From Isoperla grammatica (lineage: Eukaryota > Arthropoda > Insecta > Plecoptera > Perlodidae): a stretch of DNA of 64,000 bases. Positions 1-10,077 of this stretch are shown here, one piece after another. Location of the stretch: contig OX246747.1 of NCBI GenBank assembly GCA_945910005.1, positions 11,499,035-11,563,034 of the forward strand, in the 5' to 3' direction. Numbering within the stretch: the stretch's first letter is position 1; the number at the start of each line of letters is the position of its first letter. A program made the translations under genes and the position numbers. The notes beneath the pieces were generated by a model that saw only the letters and a list, made by a program, of their open reading frames with translations, ran no database searches and was not told the origin of the DNA.

Positions 1-350
1 TGATTGATGGGGCTTAACGTCTCATATTTATGCAACGATGGCTAATCGAGACGATGAGCGGGTGATAATGAAGATGAGAAAGATGATAATGAAGAATAAA
101 GCCACATCCGAATCAGATCCATTGTACGTCGCGTGAGTCGTCATACGGGAGTCCAGCAAGGGAGGGCAGGGCCAAGTGGGAGGAGAAATATTCAATGGGA
201 CAGTGGGGGGGAAAGGGGATTGGGGTGTGGACTGCACTTCGTCTGACTTCTCCTCCTCGACCAGTCCGGCTTGGGTGGCCCTACCAGAAGCATACGCTTT
301 CGCCGACATAGCTCCAGGAATCATCAAAGCGCACAAACCTGCCCACCACG
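1..350 (+). repeat. SINE-like repeat, head A with hairpin tail (copy 1)
   Basis: The copy begins at the window edge with the head (TGGGGCTTAACGTCTC). It runs through the long-variant body (CCATTGTACGTCGCG, CGTCATACGGGAGTCC), a G-rich tract, and the tail CCAGTCCGGCT...CATACGCTT...CCTGCCCACCACG. It stops before the terminal GGGCAGG of complete copies, so it is 3' truncated. Reading frames within it on either strand are shadows that recur in other copies. No RNA polymerase III A/B boxes could be identified with confidence. Confidence 0.85.
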
Positions 351-408
351 CTGATAGTTTAGTGTCAAATAGTAGTACAAGGGAATAATTTTAATTTTCT
401 TTCTACAG

Positions 409-556
409 ATACCTTGCACATGGTGGAAGCATGCAGTCCGTTTCATGGGATTATGGAATAGGAAAAGCAACAGCTTCCCAAGTAATCAAAGAGACTTGCG
501 ATGCAATTTGGAATGGCCTGTCTGCAAAATATTTAGTGAAACCAGACAAAAAATAA
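409..556 (+). pseudogene. HARBI1-like (PIF/Harbinger) transposase exon fragment
   Basis: A pyrimidine-rich acceptor (TTTCTACAG) precedes an open frame reading RYLAHGGSMQSVSWDYGIGK and then TASQVIKETCDAIWNGL, with a stop at 554-556. This is the N-terminal helix-turn-helix region of HARBI1-type DDE transposases, which typically read L.TG.S.RS....RIG..TVS.IV.E.C.AIW. Only about 49 codons are present and no catalytic Asp or Glu is included. No matching downstream exon was found, so this looks like an isolated remnant. A SINE-like copy lies directly upstream. Confidence 0.75.
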
Positions 557-640
557 GTGGAGCACCATTGCAGAAGGGTTTTATAAAAAGTTGAATTTTC
601 CCATATTTGCACTGGAAATACCGCACTTGCGGTACACACA

Positions 641-1080
641 CTCTTTAAGACGGTACAGTTTAGGGCGCACTGCTATTTAGTGCTAATTTACTGAAGATCC
701 TCGTCAAGATTGTAGATGACTCTAACAACTGAAAAGAAAGATCATTCAAATGTCATGTCAACACGACCGACACAAACATTTATATTTTATTATTGCATAA
801 TTTTTATATAGTTTGCTATTTATAAATTACACAAATCCTTAAAGTTAAATTTAAAGAATCTATTCCCTCAAAACAGCATTCATTACTATACAGCATTACA
901 ATGATAAGAACATTTAATCATAATTTTCTTGTAAATCACTCCTGTAAGGTGACCATGAGCTTTAGGCCTACTTGATGTGCCCCTCTTCCGTGACTATAAC
1001 AGTATGAGTATGGAAGGGTTCTCAAATGTTGTGTCCCCTCGACTACAACTCTATGCATGCGTGATATGAAAGGTTGCTCT
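641..1080. other. No gene recognised
   Basis: The stretch is AT-rich. Reading frames are short and have no recognisable domain. It lies between the HARBI1 fragment and a LINE fragment and could include LINE-derived sequence too decayed to see. Confidence 0.5.
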
Positions 1081-1505
1081 ACTCCCGTCCTGAGGTCTAC
1101 ATACTTAGCTTTAGTAAGACCCGTCCTCGTGTACGGTGCACCAGCTTGGCACCCTACCTCTGCCAAAAACCTTAGAAATTAGACGTCATCCAAAACAGAG
1201 CCACCAAACTCATCGGGGGGTACAACAGCAACCTCAGTGCCCACGACAAAAGAGTGAAACTAACTATCCCCAGCATGACCGACTAACTCAAACGAAGTGA
1301 CGTTATTTTCCTAAGAAGGTGCATGAGCGGTCTAATAGACCTTGACCCACTGGAACGACTGTCACTCGTATACAGAACTGTCACTCACGGCAAGGAAGCT
1401 GTAGTGAAGTCACGTTACGCCCCCCTCGCGCCAACACTGCCGCCCATCATCAGTCCGTCTACCTACGAGCCGCCACCCCTTGGAATGCCCTACCACAGAA
1501 TGTGA
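1081..1505 (+). pseudogene. LINE reverse transcriptase C-terminal remnant
   Basis: In two frames the sequence reads TYLALVRPVLVYGAPAWHP and then LDVIQNRATKLIGGYN, ending with PLERLSLVYRTVTHG. This is the post-catalytic thumb/connector of jockey/CR1-type LINE ORF2, where families show ...YT.FVRP.LEY...WNP....  LE.IQRRATKLI.... A frameshift near 1170 and a TGACTAA-type stop near 1283 show it is dead. The RT palm and endonuclease are absent, so the copy is 5' truncated. Confidence 0.65.
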
Positions 1506-1559
1506 AGGGTCTCCCTTCAAATAAATTCAAAACAGCCGTTCGTAGACTGTTCAAGTGAC

Positions 1560-2476
1560 GTTCGCCCTTCATAAACAATTAACCTATGACAATCTAGCTA
1601 TTTCCACATATATGATTTGGTTATTGTTATGACTTGTCGAACTGGATAGATTTAAGCATAGATTTAAGCATAGGGCCCCATCATCACTCGCACAACAATC
1701 ACAATCACCGCCATTTCATCTATTTATGTTTCACAGATCTTTATCACTCATAATAACGCAGTAGGTTCTCAAGATTAGTTTATTTAATGTACTCAAGGAT
1801 GCAAGCCAATTGACTGTGTGGTTCACACGAAGAGTGAATGTACCTACATCAAATCGACCACGGCAGTAAATATAGCATATACAGTTTGGCATGAAGAAAA
1901 TATTATGAAAGTATTTAATATTTGTGTCCGTACAACACGTTAACCCTTTAATGACCAAATATAGTAACAATTTGATTTTTTCAATTACACAGATGGAATT
2001 TACAATAATAATAGCCAAATAAATTTTAAAAAAATACACTTTTACTCTATATTTTAGGAAACAATTTTGGGCCGGGACCTGGGTGTCCCGTCAGGCAATA
2101 AGGAAACCTACACCAATTAAGTAAATGTTTATAATGATTATTTATTAGAGAGGGAAGTAAAAATCAATAATACAGTACAGTTATGCAAGACAGTTAAAAT
2201 AAATTGTTAGTAGGGTTGGCTACCAACACATTTGTTACATCCTACTTTACCCATCTTACTTTTAGATAGTTTACATACACTCAATAACTAATAAGTAATA
2301 AACTAGGTACTCGATTGGCCAATCTTCCAAAACACACACATTAATGTGATTCTATATATATAGAATGCAGTACATATTGAACTTGATGGAACCATAAAAA
2401 AAATCAGACGAAAATGCCCTATTTAACGCAATCTTACATGCGATTAACAGCTAACCTGTCTACCCGCCCATTATTA
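1560..2476. other. No gene recognised
   Basis: AT-rich sequence without a convincing coding region. Small open frames on both strands show no domain pattern. It ends at the TTAA that flanks the palindromic MITE. Confidence 0.5.
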
Positions 2477-2856
2477 TTAAGAGGGAAGGATACCTCTACG
2501 TCAAAAACCGCAGAAAATTTTCAAGTTTTAATTATATCTCAAGATAGGAACACAACATCAAAAATCTGAAACTACACAGCGCTGTGGTTTGGTAAGCCCT
2601 ACACACTGAATGATAAATGTATTTAATGTTATCATCAGTATGACTGTGATAAGTAATTCCTTAGTAATTTAAATAATTCGTTATCACAGTCATACTGATG
2701 ATATCGTTAAATACATTTATCATTCAATGTGTAGGGAGTACCAAACCACAGCGCTATGTAGTCTCAGATTTTTGATGTTGTGTTTCAATCTTGAGATATA
2801 GTTAAAAAATGAAAATTGTCTGCGGTTTTTGACGTAGAGGTATCCTTCCCTCTTAA
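2477..2856. mobile_element. Palindromic MITE flanked by TTAA
   Basis: The whole 380 bp segment is a near-perfect inverted repeat. The left arm starts TTAAGAGGGAAGGATACCTC and the right arm ends GAGGTATCCTTCCCTCTTAA, with a loop of about 28 bp near 2654-2681. The arms also share the internal block around CACAGCGCT and ACACACTGAATG / CATTCAATGTGT. TTAA at both ends is the target duplication used by piggyBac and Kolobok transposons, so this is probably a non-autonomous derivative of one of these. Open frames within the arms are incidental. Confidence 0.85.
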
Positions 2857-3205
2857 AGAACTTATTGGTGCTCACTACGCAAAAGATAGGTTGGATAGAA
2901 GTTCGGGGCATATTTGCAATAACTGGCGTAGTGTGGTGTCAAGTGTGCGTGTGCGTAAGCCGGGCGAGGGGCAGACTTTAGAGACTCACGCGATCTACGT
3001 ATCCCCCCGCACAACTGCTGCAGAGACCGCTCCCTGGCGGCGTGCACAAAGTACATCACGTATAATAAACTTGTACAATTTATTCGGGTCAACTGCTGCT
3101 TAACAACAACAGTTGGCCTGCATAAACTCCGAGCGTAATTTATGAGTTATGTACTTTTTCTTAGTGATAGCCTGATGGTGTGTTTCAATATCTGCAACAA
3201 AGGCG
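2857..3205. other. No gene recognised
   Basis: Unassigned sequence between the MITE and the dimeric SINE insertion. A frame crossing out of the MITE is open to 3103 but has no family signature. Confidence 0.4.
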
Positions 3206-3219
3206 AACAAGTCGTTAAT

Positions 3220-3680
3220 GAGATTTGGGCTTAGCGTCTTATATTTTTGCAACTTGGCTAATCAAGACGATGAGTGGGTGATAATGAAGGTGAAATTGGG
3301 GGCTCTTTGGAGGAAAGGGGCAAGTAGGAGGGCCCGTGAGGAAAGGGGAAAGGGGAGGATTGATATTTGGGCTTAACGTCTTATATTTTTGCAACTTGGC
3401 TAATCAAGACGATGAGTGGGTGATAATAAAGATGAAAAAGGGGGGTGTTTGGAGGAAAGGGTCAAGTAGGAGGGCGGGGAGGATAGGGGAAGGGGGAGGA
3501 AAAGGGAGTAGGGAGGTTGTGGACTGCATTTCGTCTGACTTCTGCTCCTCGACCAGTCCGGCTAGGGTGGCCCTACCAGAAGCATACGCTTCCGCCGGCA
3601 TAGCTCTCGGGATCAACAAAGCACGCAAACCTGCCCACCACGATAAGGTAGCAGTCCCTAGGCAGGCGTCCATGGGCAGG
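3220..3680 (+). repeat. Dimeric SINE-like insertion with 14 bp target duplication
   Basis: A truncated first unit (about 3220-3357) is followed immediately by a complete second unit (3358-3680). Both start ATTTGGGCTTA(A/G)CGTC. The pair is flanked by AACAAGTCGTTAAT at 3206-3219 and again at 3681-3694, so the two units inserted together as one dimer. The second unit carries the hairpin tail ending in GGGCAGG, here with an extra imperfect repeat of the last bases. The short-body variant lacks the CGTCATACGGGAGTCC block. Confidence 0.88.
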
Positions 3681-3825
3681 AACAAGTCGTTAATAACCAT
3701 TCATTCGTCACCATTACATATTTTTAAATACCTAATCGCATTGTTTTCTGTATTTCTGGACAGAAATATAGAAAAATAAATTGATAACCCTGGTTAAACA
3801 ATTCCTAACACCAATGAGTAAACAC

Positions 3826-4062
3826 CCGTCTGGGCCGGGGGAGAATAGGCCCAGAGCGACTTGCTTGTCTTAAGAGGCGACAAAAGGAGACCCGTCTCAG
3901 CCCGGGGTAGAATAGGCCCAGAGTGACTCTGCTAGTCGTAAGAGGCGACAAAAGGAGACCCTGTTCCTTCCCCTTCACTGTAGATTTCTCCTCCCACTTA
4001 GCCCTGCCTCCATTGATGGGCTCCCGTATGACGACTCTCGCAATGTAGATGGACCTGATTGG
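3826..4062 (-). repeat. SINE-like repeat, head A with alternative tail 2 (two tail units)
   Basis: On the minus strand this reads the long-variant body (CGTCATACGGGAGCCC) and then, instead of the hairpin tail, two consecutive units of about 62 bp containing GTCGCCTCTTACGAC and GGGCCTATTCTACCCCGG. The same tail is found at 38,975-39,107 (two units) and 53,990-54,057 (one unit). The tail core resembles a widely distributed metazoan repeat core; that is from memory and not checked. Confidence 0.8.
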
Positions 4063-4207
4063 AAGACGTCATACAACCTAAGCTGTCAAGTACGTCATTA
4101 AACACCACCAAAAATAATAATAACCAACGAGTAGAGATTTAAGTAAACGTTATAAAATTATATTAAGCACCTCGTCACTAAGCATAATTGTTGCCAGTTC
4201 CGTATAG

Positions 4208-4516
4208 ATGGATAGATATTTGGGCTTAACGTCTCATATTTTTGCAACGAGGCTAATCGAGACAATGAGTGGGTTATATATGAAGATGAAATATGGGGCT
4301 GTTTGGTGGAAAGGGGGGAGTAGGAGGGAGCGTGAGGAAAGGGGAAAGGGGAGGAAAGGGGATTGAGGTGTGAACTGCACTTCGTCTGACTTCTGCTCCT
4401 CGACCAGTCCGGCTAGGGTGGCCCTACCAGAAGCATACGCTTCCGCCGGCATAGCTCTCGGGATCAACGAAGCACGCAAACCTGCCTACCACGATAAGGT
4501 AGCAGTCCATAGGCAG
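4208..4516 (+). repeat. SINE-like repeat, short body, with target duplication
   Basis: The head GATATTTGGGCTTAACGTC starts at about 4211 and the hairpin tail ends CCATAGGCAGG. It is flanked by GCCAGTTCCGTATAG at 4193-4207 and the same 14-15 bases at 4517-4531. The duplication length varies by one base at the junction because the repeat itself ends in G. Confidence 0.88.
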
Positions 4517-4517
4517 G

Positions 4518-4812
4518 CCAGTTCCGTATAGGCTACTAGCAACACCAAAATACAACAATGAAAAAAATGAACTGAATCGATTGACAAACAAGTTGTCAAA
4601 AATTAAAATATTCTTATTTTGGAAAACAAACCTTCAAAACAAACAAAATCCATTCAAAACTTTAACAACGTTGTTGCCCATCACTAAAGGTTTTAACTGG
4701 CGAGCAGTTACTAGATCGCTACACTTGTTTTTCTTCATAACGTTTCAATATTATTTTGGCAGCTAGTTAGAGGTCCAACAGTTACTACTGTATAGTACTA
4801 ACAGTTCTGACA
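4518..4812. other. No gene recognised
   Basis: AT-rich unique sequence between the SINE copy and the RNase H remnant, with no domain seen. Confidence 0.4.
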
Positions 4813-5212
4813 ATGAAGTTTTTATTCCACCTAGACTCACTTTTTAGTATTTTTAACGCGGAACTCTTCGCAATCATGCAAAGTCTTTCATATGCCGTTC
4901 GAAGCAAGACGTCAAATTTTTTAATATGCACCGACTCCCTGAGCTCTCTACAGGCACTTTCAGAAGTATATGCTAGGCACCCATTGATTGTTAAAATTCA
5001 AACAATTTTATCGAAACTTTTTACCAAACGTTAGTCCATAGTTTTTTGTTGGGTTCCTGGTCATGCAGGCATTCTTGGTAACGAGGTGGCAGATCGATGT
5101 GCTAAAGAAGCATGTACCACTGACAGCAACGACTGTCAATTAGTTATAACTGCGGATGAGAGACTTGGGCCACAGAAATGGGCACAGATACCCGGGGAGT
5201 TGGGCCAATAAT
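4813..5212 (+). pseudogene. RNase H domain remnant of a non-LTR retrotransposon
   Basis: The frame reads SIFNAELFAIMQSL (catalytic Glu block), then ICTDSLSSLQAL (catalytic Asp), an in-frame TAG at about 5032, and then VFCWVPGHAGILGNEVADRC (the H-x-G-x-x-GNE-x-AD motif). This is the type-I RNase H found at the C-terminus of jockey, I and related LINEs. The first catalytic Asp strand is missing, so the remnant is 5' truncated. The stop codon shows it is not functional. It has no RT attached. Confidence 0.8.
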
Positions 5213-5572
5213 CATAAGCCTTCATGCAAGCGATGACTGACAGCGACGAGACAGACGAGGATGATGACGAGCTTTGGCGATTCCGTTATGAAGCTAGAAC
5301 AAACTGACATTTTTAAATAGACTAGTCTGCAAATGCTGCCATGAATAGTTTATTTACACCTTCTTATTCTTTTGATAGTCTAGTAATTTTATTTGTATAT
5401 ATAAGGATTTGTTGTCTACCGGGATATTCCGCCGCTTGTGTGAGTATACTGGTGCAGACGGAAGTCTGTCACTCATTGCTCGACGTTTCGCAATAATTGC
5501 ATCTGGCACGTTCACGAGTTCCTATCACGTCCTTCTCATTCAAGAGCCTAACGTTGACTGACTATTTTTAGC

Positions 5573-5875
5573 TGAGGCGCGCGGTCTGGGGCTAGTCTGT
5601 ATCCCCACTCCTGTGGAAGGTGGAGGTGCGGGGCGGCGCGGTTCCATTGTTAATCTTGAGGGCTGGGCCATGTTGCATGAAGAAAGCTCTGGTGCGGTTG
5701 CGTTAGTTTTTTTTTCTGAAGGTGGTGTTTGCCTTCGTTTCACAGGAAATGGGGTCAGGATTGGCTTCCATGCCATTGGGAGTCTTTGTGCGTCATCTCG
5801 CCTGTTGATCGCCCCGCATCTCCACCTTCTACAGGAGTGGGGATACAGACTCGCTCAAGAACGCGCACCTCGGCT
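5573..5875. repeat. Imperfect inverted repeat at the 5' end of the R2-like copy
   Basis: About 65 bp at 5573-5635 are the reverse complement, with scattered mismatches, of 5811-5875; the shared core is TCTGTATCCCCACTCCTGT. The right arm encodes part of the RT of the neighbouring retrotransposon. The left arm is therefore a second, inverted fragment of the same kind of element. This fits twin-primed integration or a nearby inverted copy. Confidence 0.75.
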
Positions 5876-7173
5876 GAAAATCCGCAGAGGCGTGAAACAG
5901 GGCGACCCCTTATCCCCCTTTCTATTTAATATCGTCCTTGATCCTCTTTTACAGTTACTTGATACGTGCGGGGCGAGGGGTTTCTCCCTTCATGGCTTGA
6001 GGGTCTCGGTCCTGGGTTTTGCCGACGACGTGGTTCTGCTCTCTCTCTCCCCTCGGGATGCGAGTGTCCATCTCCAGGTAGTGGATAGTTTCTTCGCGGA
6101 TCTCGGCATGGAGCTATCAATTCCGAAATGTCATACTTTTGCTATCACTAATTCTGGGAAGACTTGGATTCATAGCGACCCGGGCCTCTCGGTGCGGGGA
6201 GTCAGTGTTCACTGTGTGCCGCCCGAGGGGTGCATCGACTATCTGGGGGGGGGGGTGTCTTTTCTTGTTCAATGGGATGCGTTGTCGGCGCGGGGTCGAC
6301 GCTATTCTATCATCGGTTAATCGGTTTTCTTCGGTAAAGCTTAAGCCTACTCAGAAATTGACGTTACTCACCACTTACTATCTTTCCCATTTAACTCACA
6401 TTCTTTCCTTTTCATTGCCTTCTCAAAACCAACTTCGAGAAGTGGATGGGGCCATCAGGAGGGTTGTGAAGGAGTTCTTCCATCTTCCTTCGCAGACCCC
6501 TGATGGGCTCATCTACGCACGCAGGAAGGATGGTGGGTTGGGTGGTCCACGGTTAGAGCATATAATCAAGTGTGCCACGCTGAACTCGGTTAAAACGGCG
6601 AGTCATGTGGATGATCCTGTTCTTGCGGCGGCAATCGCTGGAGACAGGGTCCAGAGTCGATGTAAAATCATTGCGTCCACGTTGTCCCTTCCTTGGCCCT
6701 GCGCTGCGGTTGACGTGCGCAGGGTCAAGGAGCGGCTTAGGGCTGAGGAATTCGATCGATGGGGTCGTATGTCGTTACACGGGCTTGGGGTGCAGGCTTT
6801 CAGAGCAAGCCCTTAGAGCAATAGGTGGCTGCTGGATTGTGCCAAACTCTCAAAGCGTCATTTCATCGACGCCCTCAAGTTCCGGGCTAACGTTTTTGGG
6901 ACACGGCAGGTGTTGTATGCTTGCAAGACTGTTGACTCTGCGCGGTGTCGGCACTGCGGGGCTGCTGTTGAGATACTCGCCCATGTCCTCGGGGAGTATG
7001 ACAAAAGCCTCGGTGCTGTGCTGCACCGGCACGAGCAGATTTTACAATGTGTCATCGACGCGGTTGAGCACCTCGTTCAGCCATCAATACTTATTAAGGT
7101 TAATGTTAAAAACGATAAGGTCACGGTGGTGGACGTCACCGTCAGGTTTGAGGGTGGGCCTTGGTTGGATTGA
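5790..7173 (+). pseudogene. R2-like (RLE-endonuclease) non-LTR retrotransposon, 3' part of ORF
   Basis: The frame up to about 6250 holds RT motifs: RGVKQGDPLSPFLFN, then LGFADDVVLLS (FADD in place of YADD) and LGMELSIPKC. A G-run at 6245-6255 shifts the frame, after which AIRRVVKEFFHLP and ARRKDGGLGGP continue the RT thumb. A second shift near 6810 leads to CRHCGAAVEILAHVLGEY, the post-RT zinc-finger region typical of R2/NeSL-type elements, followed by VTVVDVTVRFEGGPW, which resembles the RLE endonuclease core. The last Cys of the expected CCHC finger is Tyr here. A SINE-like insertion at 7174 removes the C-terminus. The N-terminal DNA-binding fingers are absent. Confidence 0.8.
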
Positions 7174-7481
7174 TTGTTATTATTTGGGCTTAACGTCTTA
7201 TATTTTTGCAACGAGGCTAATCGAGACAATGAGTGGGTGATATATGAAGATGAAATAGGGGGCTGTTTGGAGGAAAGGGGACAATAGGAGGGTGGGGTGG
7301 AAAAGGGAAGGGGGAGGAAAGGGGATTGGGGTGTGGACTGCATTTCGTCTGACTCCTCCTCCTCGACCAGTCCGGCTAGAGTGACCCTACCAGAAGCATA
7401 CGCTTCCGCCGGCATAGCTCTCGGGATCATCAAAGCACACAAACCTGCCCACCACGATAAGGTGGCAGTCCCTGGGCAGGA
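7174..7481 (+). repeat. SINE-like repeat, short body, truncating the R2-like ORF
   Basis: The head ATTTGGGCTTAACGTC lies at 7181 and the hairpin tail CCCACCACGATAAGGTGG...CCCTGGGCAGG ends at 7481. It sits directly after the endonuclease-like codons of the R2-like element. No long target duplication was found. Confidence 0.82.
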
Positions 7482-7846
7482 GGTTGCAACTGCTTCTCAC
7501 TCAATTTGAAATTCTGAAATCACAAAAATGGATTTTGAAGGTGATAAAACAGTAACATGTCTAGCAGGAAAAAATGAAGGAGGTGAATCAGACAATGAAG
7601 GCTAATAAAGAAAACTAATTCCAGGCAGAAAACACAACCGATAGGGGTAAACTCATAGAAGCAATACAAGATGTATACGCTATGTACAGCACACTAGCCG
7701 GAAAAGGTTTCTCGATATTGTCGAATACTCATACATATTTGGAAACAAATATTAAGGCAATAAATGTGTTATCAGTAATAGTCGGTACAGTACTTGACGG
7801 TTCGCTTTTACGTGTTGTGTCGTACTTGAGAAAAACTTAGTTAAGT
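7482..7846. other. No gene recognised
   Basis: AT-rich unique sequence between two SINE-like copies. The last 14 bp duplicated by the next copy (ACGGCGCGGTAGAT) begin at 7847. Confidence 0.4.
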
Positions 7847-7860
7847 ACGGCGCGGTAGAT

Positions 7861-8235
7861 TGATTAATGGGGCTAAACGCCTCATATTTATGCAACGATG
7901 GCTAATCGAGACGATGAGCGGGTGATAATGAAGATGAGAGAGATGATAACGAAGAATAAAGCCACATCCGAATCAGATCCATTGTACGTCGCGTGAGTCG
8001 TCATACGGGAGTCCAGCAAGGGAGGGCAGGGCCAAGTGGGAGGAGAAATATTCAATGGGACAGTGGGGGGGGGAAAGGGGATTGGGGTGTGGACTGCACT
8101 TCGTCTGACTTCTCCTCCTCGACCAGTCCGGCTTGGGTGGCCCTACCAGAAGCATACGCTTCCGCCGACATAGCTCTCGGGATCAACAAAGCACGCAAAC
8201 CTGCCCACCACGATAAGGTTAAGTCCCTGGGCAGG
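7861..8235 (+). repeat. SINE-like repeat, long body, perfect 14 bp target duplication
   Basis: This is a complete long-variant copy, from TGATTAATGGGGC to the hairpin tail CCTGGGCAGG. It is flanked by ACGGCGCGGTAGAT at 7847-7860 and 8236-8249. It marks the true ends of the element: the head begins at the TGATT repeat, and the tail ends at GGGCAGG with no A-tail. Confidence 0.92.
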
Positions 8236-8380
8236 ACGGCGCGGTAGATGACTACTTTCTAAAAGTGTCGCGGAGGTCATTTCGCAAGAAGAAGGCCGGA
8301 TTATTTGAAAAAAGTTGTTCGAACATCGCGTCCCATGTTCGAGGAACAGTGTTTACACAGGAGGGAAGAAATGTTTTAAA

Positions 8381-8521
8381 GTAGGCCGATATTTCAAAAT
8401 TATAGGAAACAAGAAAACCGATGGTTCCACGAAGAAGGACAAAAGAGAAGCGTGGGAGAGCATGGCTGGAATATTCAAGTCCACCTCATTTGTTACACGG
8501 GTTACCGTGCTTGACGTAACC
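8381..8521 (+). pseudogene. Myb/SANT-like domain fragment
   Basis: The frame reads GRYFKIIGNKKTDGSTKKDK and then REAWESMAGIFKS. This matches the middle of the apontic/FSBP-type Myb/SANT-like DNA-binding domain, which also occurs as the accessory protein of Harbinger transposons. The first and third helices are incomplete. A related, longer copy is found at 9051-9336. Confidence 0.6.
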
Positions 8522-8525
8522 TAGG

Positions 8526-8795
8526 CTAGGTTTCGCCTACTATCTAGTCTACCTAGGCATAGGGGCCTAACCACTCTAATGATGTCAGTATTTAGTAGTA
8601 GGTAAAATACGTACTCCAAATGGTTTGAACCCTAGTACACGTACAGTAATTGCTAGCCCCGGGGTACCAGGCTAGCTTTAGGCCTATAGGGGGCGTAGGC
8701 CTACATTACACGCCCTCTGATGTTCTCTAAGCAGTCGATTCACCGGGGGTCCATAGCCCTACTGTTTTTGGCCTACCAATTTATTAAATTGCTTA
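8526..8795. other. Gene-free stretch rich in AGGCCTA words
   Basis: Repeated short words such as GGCCTA and CCTAGGC occur here as in other unique parts of the window. No coding region was seen. It ends with TTA at 8793-8795, next to the Harbinger end. Confidence 0.4.
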
Positions 8796-8827
8796 GGGCC
8801 GGTTTCACCAACAAGCGCTGAACGGCG

Positions 8828-8856
8828 GTTCAGTTGAACTAAAGGTTCAACTGAAC
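8828..8856. promoter_or_regulatory. Subterminal hairpin of the Harbinger element
   Basis: GTTCAGTTGAAC and GTTCAACTGAAC form a perfect 12 bp inverted repeat around a 5 bp loop. Further GTTGAAC/GTTCAA copies occur at 8870-8930. Clustered subterminal repeats near a transposon end often bind the transposase or its Myb-like partner; binding here is inferred. Confidence 0.5.
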
Positions 8857-9050
8857 TCGAGTTCACGACGCTGGTTCAGCTCGTATCGTTCCACCACCGC
8901 TAGATCAGTTGAACGAGGTTCAAGCGATAATGTTCGTCTCTGTTTGGGATCTGCTTTCTTACGCCAAGCGTGATTAGTCAAAAATGATTTGTGCGCGAAT
9001 ATGTGTGCGCATACGTTTTTGTTCGAAATTCAAGAGAGTCGTTTTCGAAA

Positions 9051-9667
9051 ATGGCTTCAGGAAAGAAGTTTATTCGCTCTGCAAATTTTAGTAACGCAGA
9101 CAAGGCACTTTTAATAAGCATTATATCACGCTACACTAAAATTTTCTAATGCAAGCAGACTGATGGAACCACAAAAGGGGAAAAAATTGCCGCCTGGGAG
9201 GCTATCGCAAGAGATTTCAATGTAAAAAATGGGGGCCCATTGCGTACAGCAACTTCCTTAAGAAGTTGCTATGAAAATGAAAAGAAGAGGGCGAGAAAAG
9301 CTGTGGGAGATGAGAAGGTGGAGATCTTCAAAACAGGTAGGTTCGCTTCCGTATTTTTGGTATGTTATGGACTATGATTTATACGCTATAGGCTCCTTGT
9401 CACGCAGCCTAGACCCTATGCAATGCTTGTATAGGCCTAGGCTTGAGGCCTGGCCTAGGTCATAGTGATGCATCTTAAATGTGGACCGAGCGTTCGTTAG
9501 GACATTGTGTTAATGTAAGGCATATATTAATTTGTATTTATTTGGAGGAAGAAGCCTGGTTTCAAAGATCACACCCCTGCAAGAGCAGGTGCTAGGCTTC
9601 ATTCCTGGGACTGCTGTATCCCTTGATAACCGGTTTGACAGCGATGCCACCTACTGTAGTATTGTGG
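9051..9667 (+). pseudogene. Harbinger Myb/SANT-like protein, two exons
   Basis: The first exon (9051-9336) reads MASGKKFIRSANFSNADKAL and then KIAAWEAIARDFNVKN, LRTATSLRSCYENEKKRARK, ending IFKTG at a GTAGGT donor. This is a Myb/SANT-like domain (helix 1 NFS..DKALL, helix 2 AAWEAIARDFN, helix 3 RT..LRS.YEN.K). One TAA interrupts it after RYTKIF. A second exon (about 9555-9667) reads VSKITPLQEQVLGFIPGTAV and then LDNRFDSDATYCSIVG, the acidic tail common in these proteins, before a GTAAGT donor. The protein would be the DNA-binding partner of the transposase. Confidence 0.65.
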
Positions 9668-10077
9668 GTAAGTCGGCCTAGCATGGCTCATGACATTTCA
9701 TGAACATACAAGCTATTTATTTTACTTATGCAATATTAGGCCTATTCATGGATAGATGCTAATTCGTTGTTGAGATTGGACCTTAAGAATTCAAAAATAC
9801 AATAACATGAATAAGTTAGTAAGTAAGTAAGTAATAATGTATTAGTCCGGTCGATTCGTACAGGGCGACAATAGATCCTTAATTCAAGAAGATAATAATT
9901 GAAAACTGAAAACTATAGGCCTAGTGTAGGCCTGCTGCTATTGTGATCAGGCACATCCCATTTGAATATGTATTGCTATATACTTCTCTTTCCGTATACC
10001 AGATAGCCTATGCTAATTCACTAATACTTCTAGCTCGTGTATACTGGTGGTATCATGTGCTGCTTGTTATTTGACAG

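Noticed and set aside
28..336. Protein-coding gene on the minus strand of the first SINE
   Set aside because: The same frame recurs in other SINE copies and matches no family; treated as a composition effect and listed only as a finding.
3826..3960. CRISPR-like repeats (two 62 bp units)
   Set aside because: There are only two units, adjacent with no spacer, and they are part of a SINE tail that recurs elsewhere.
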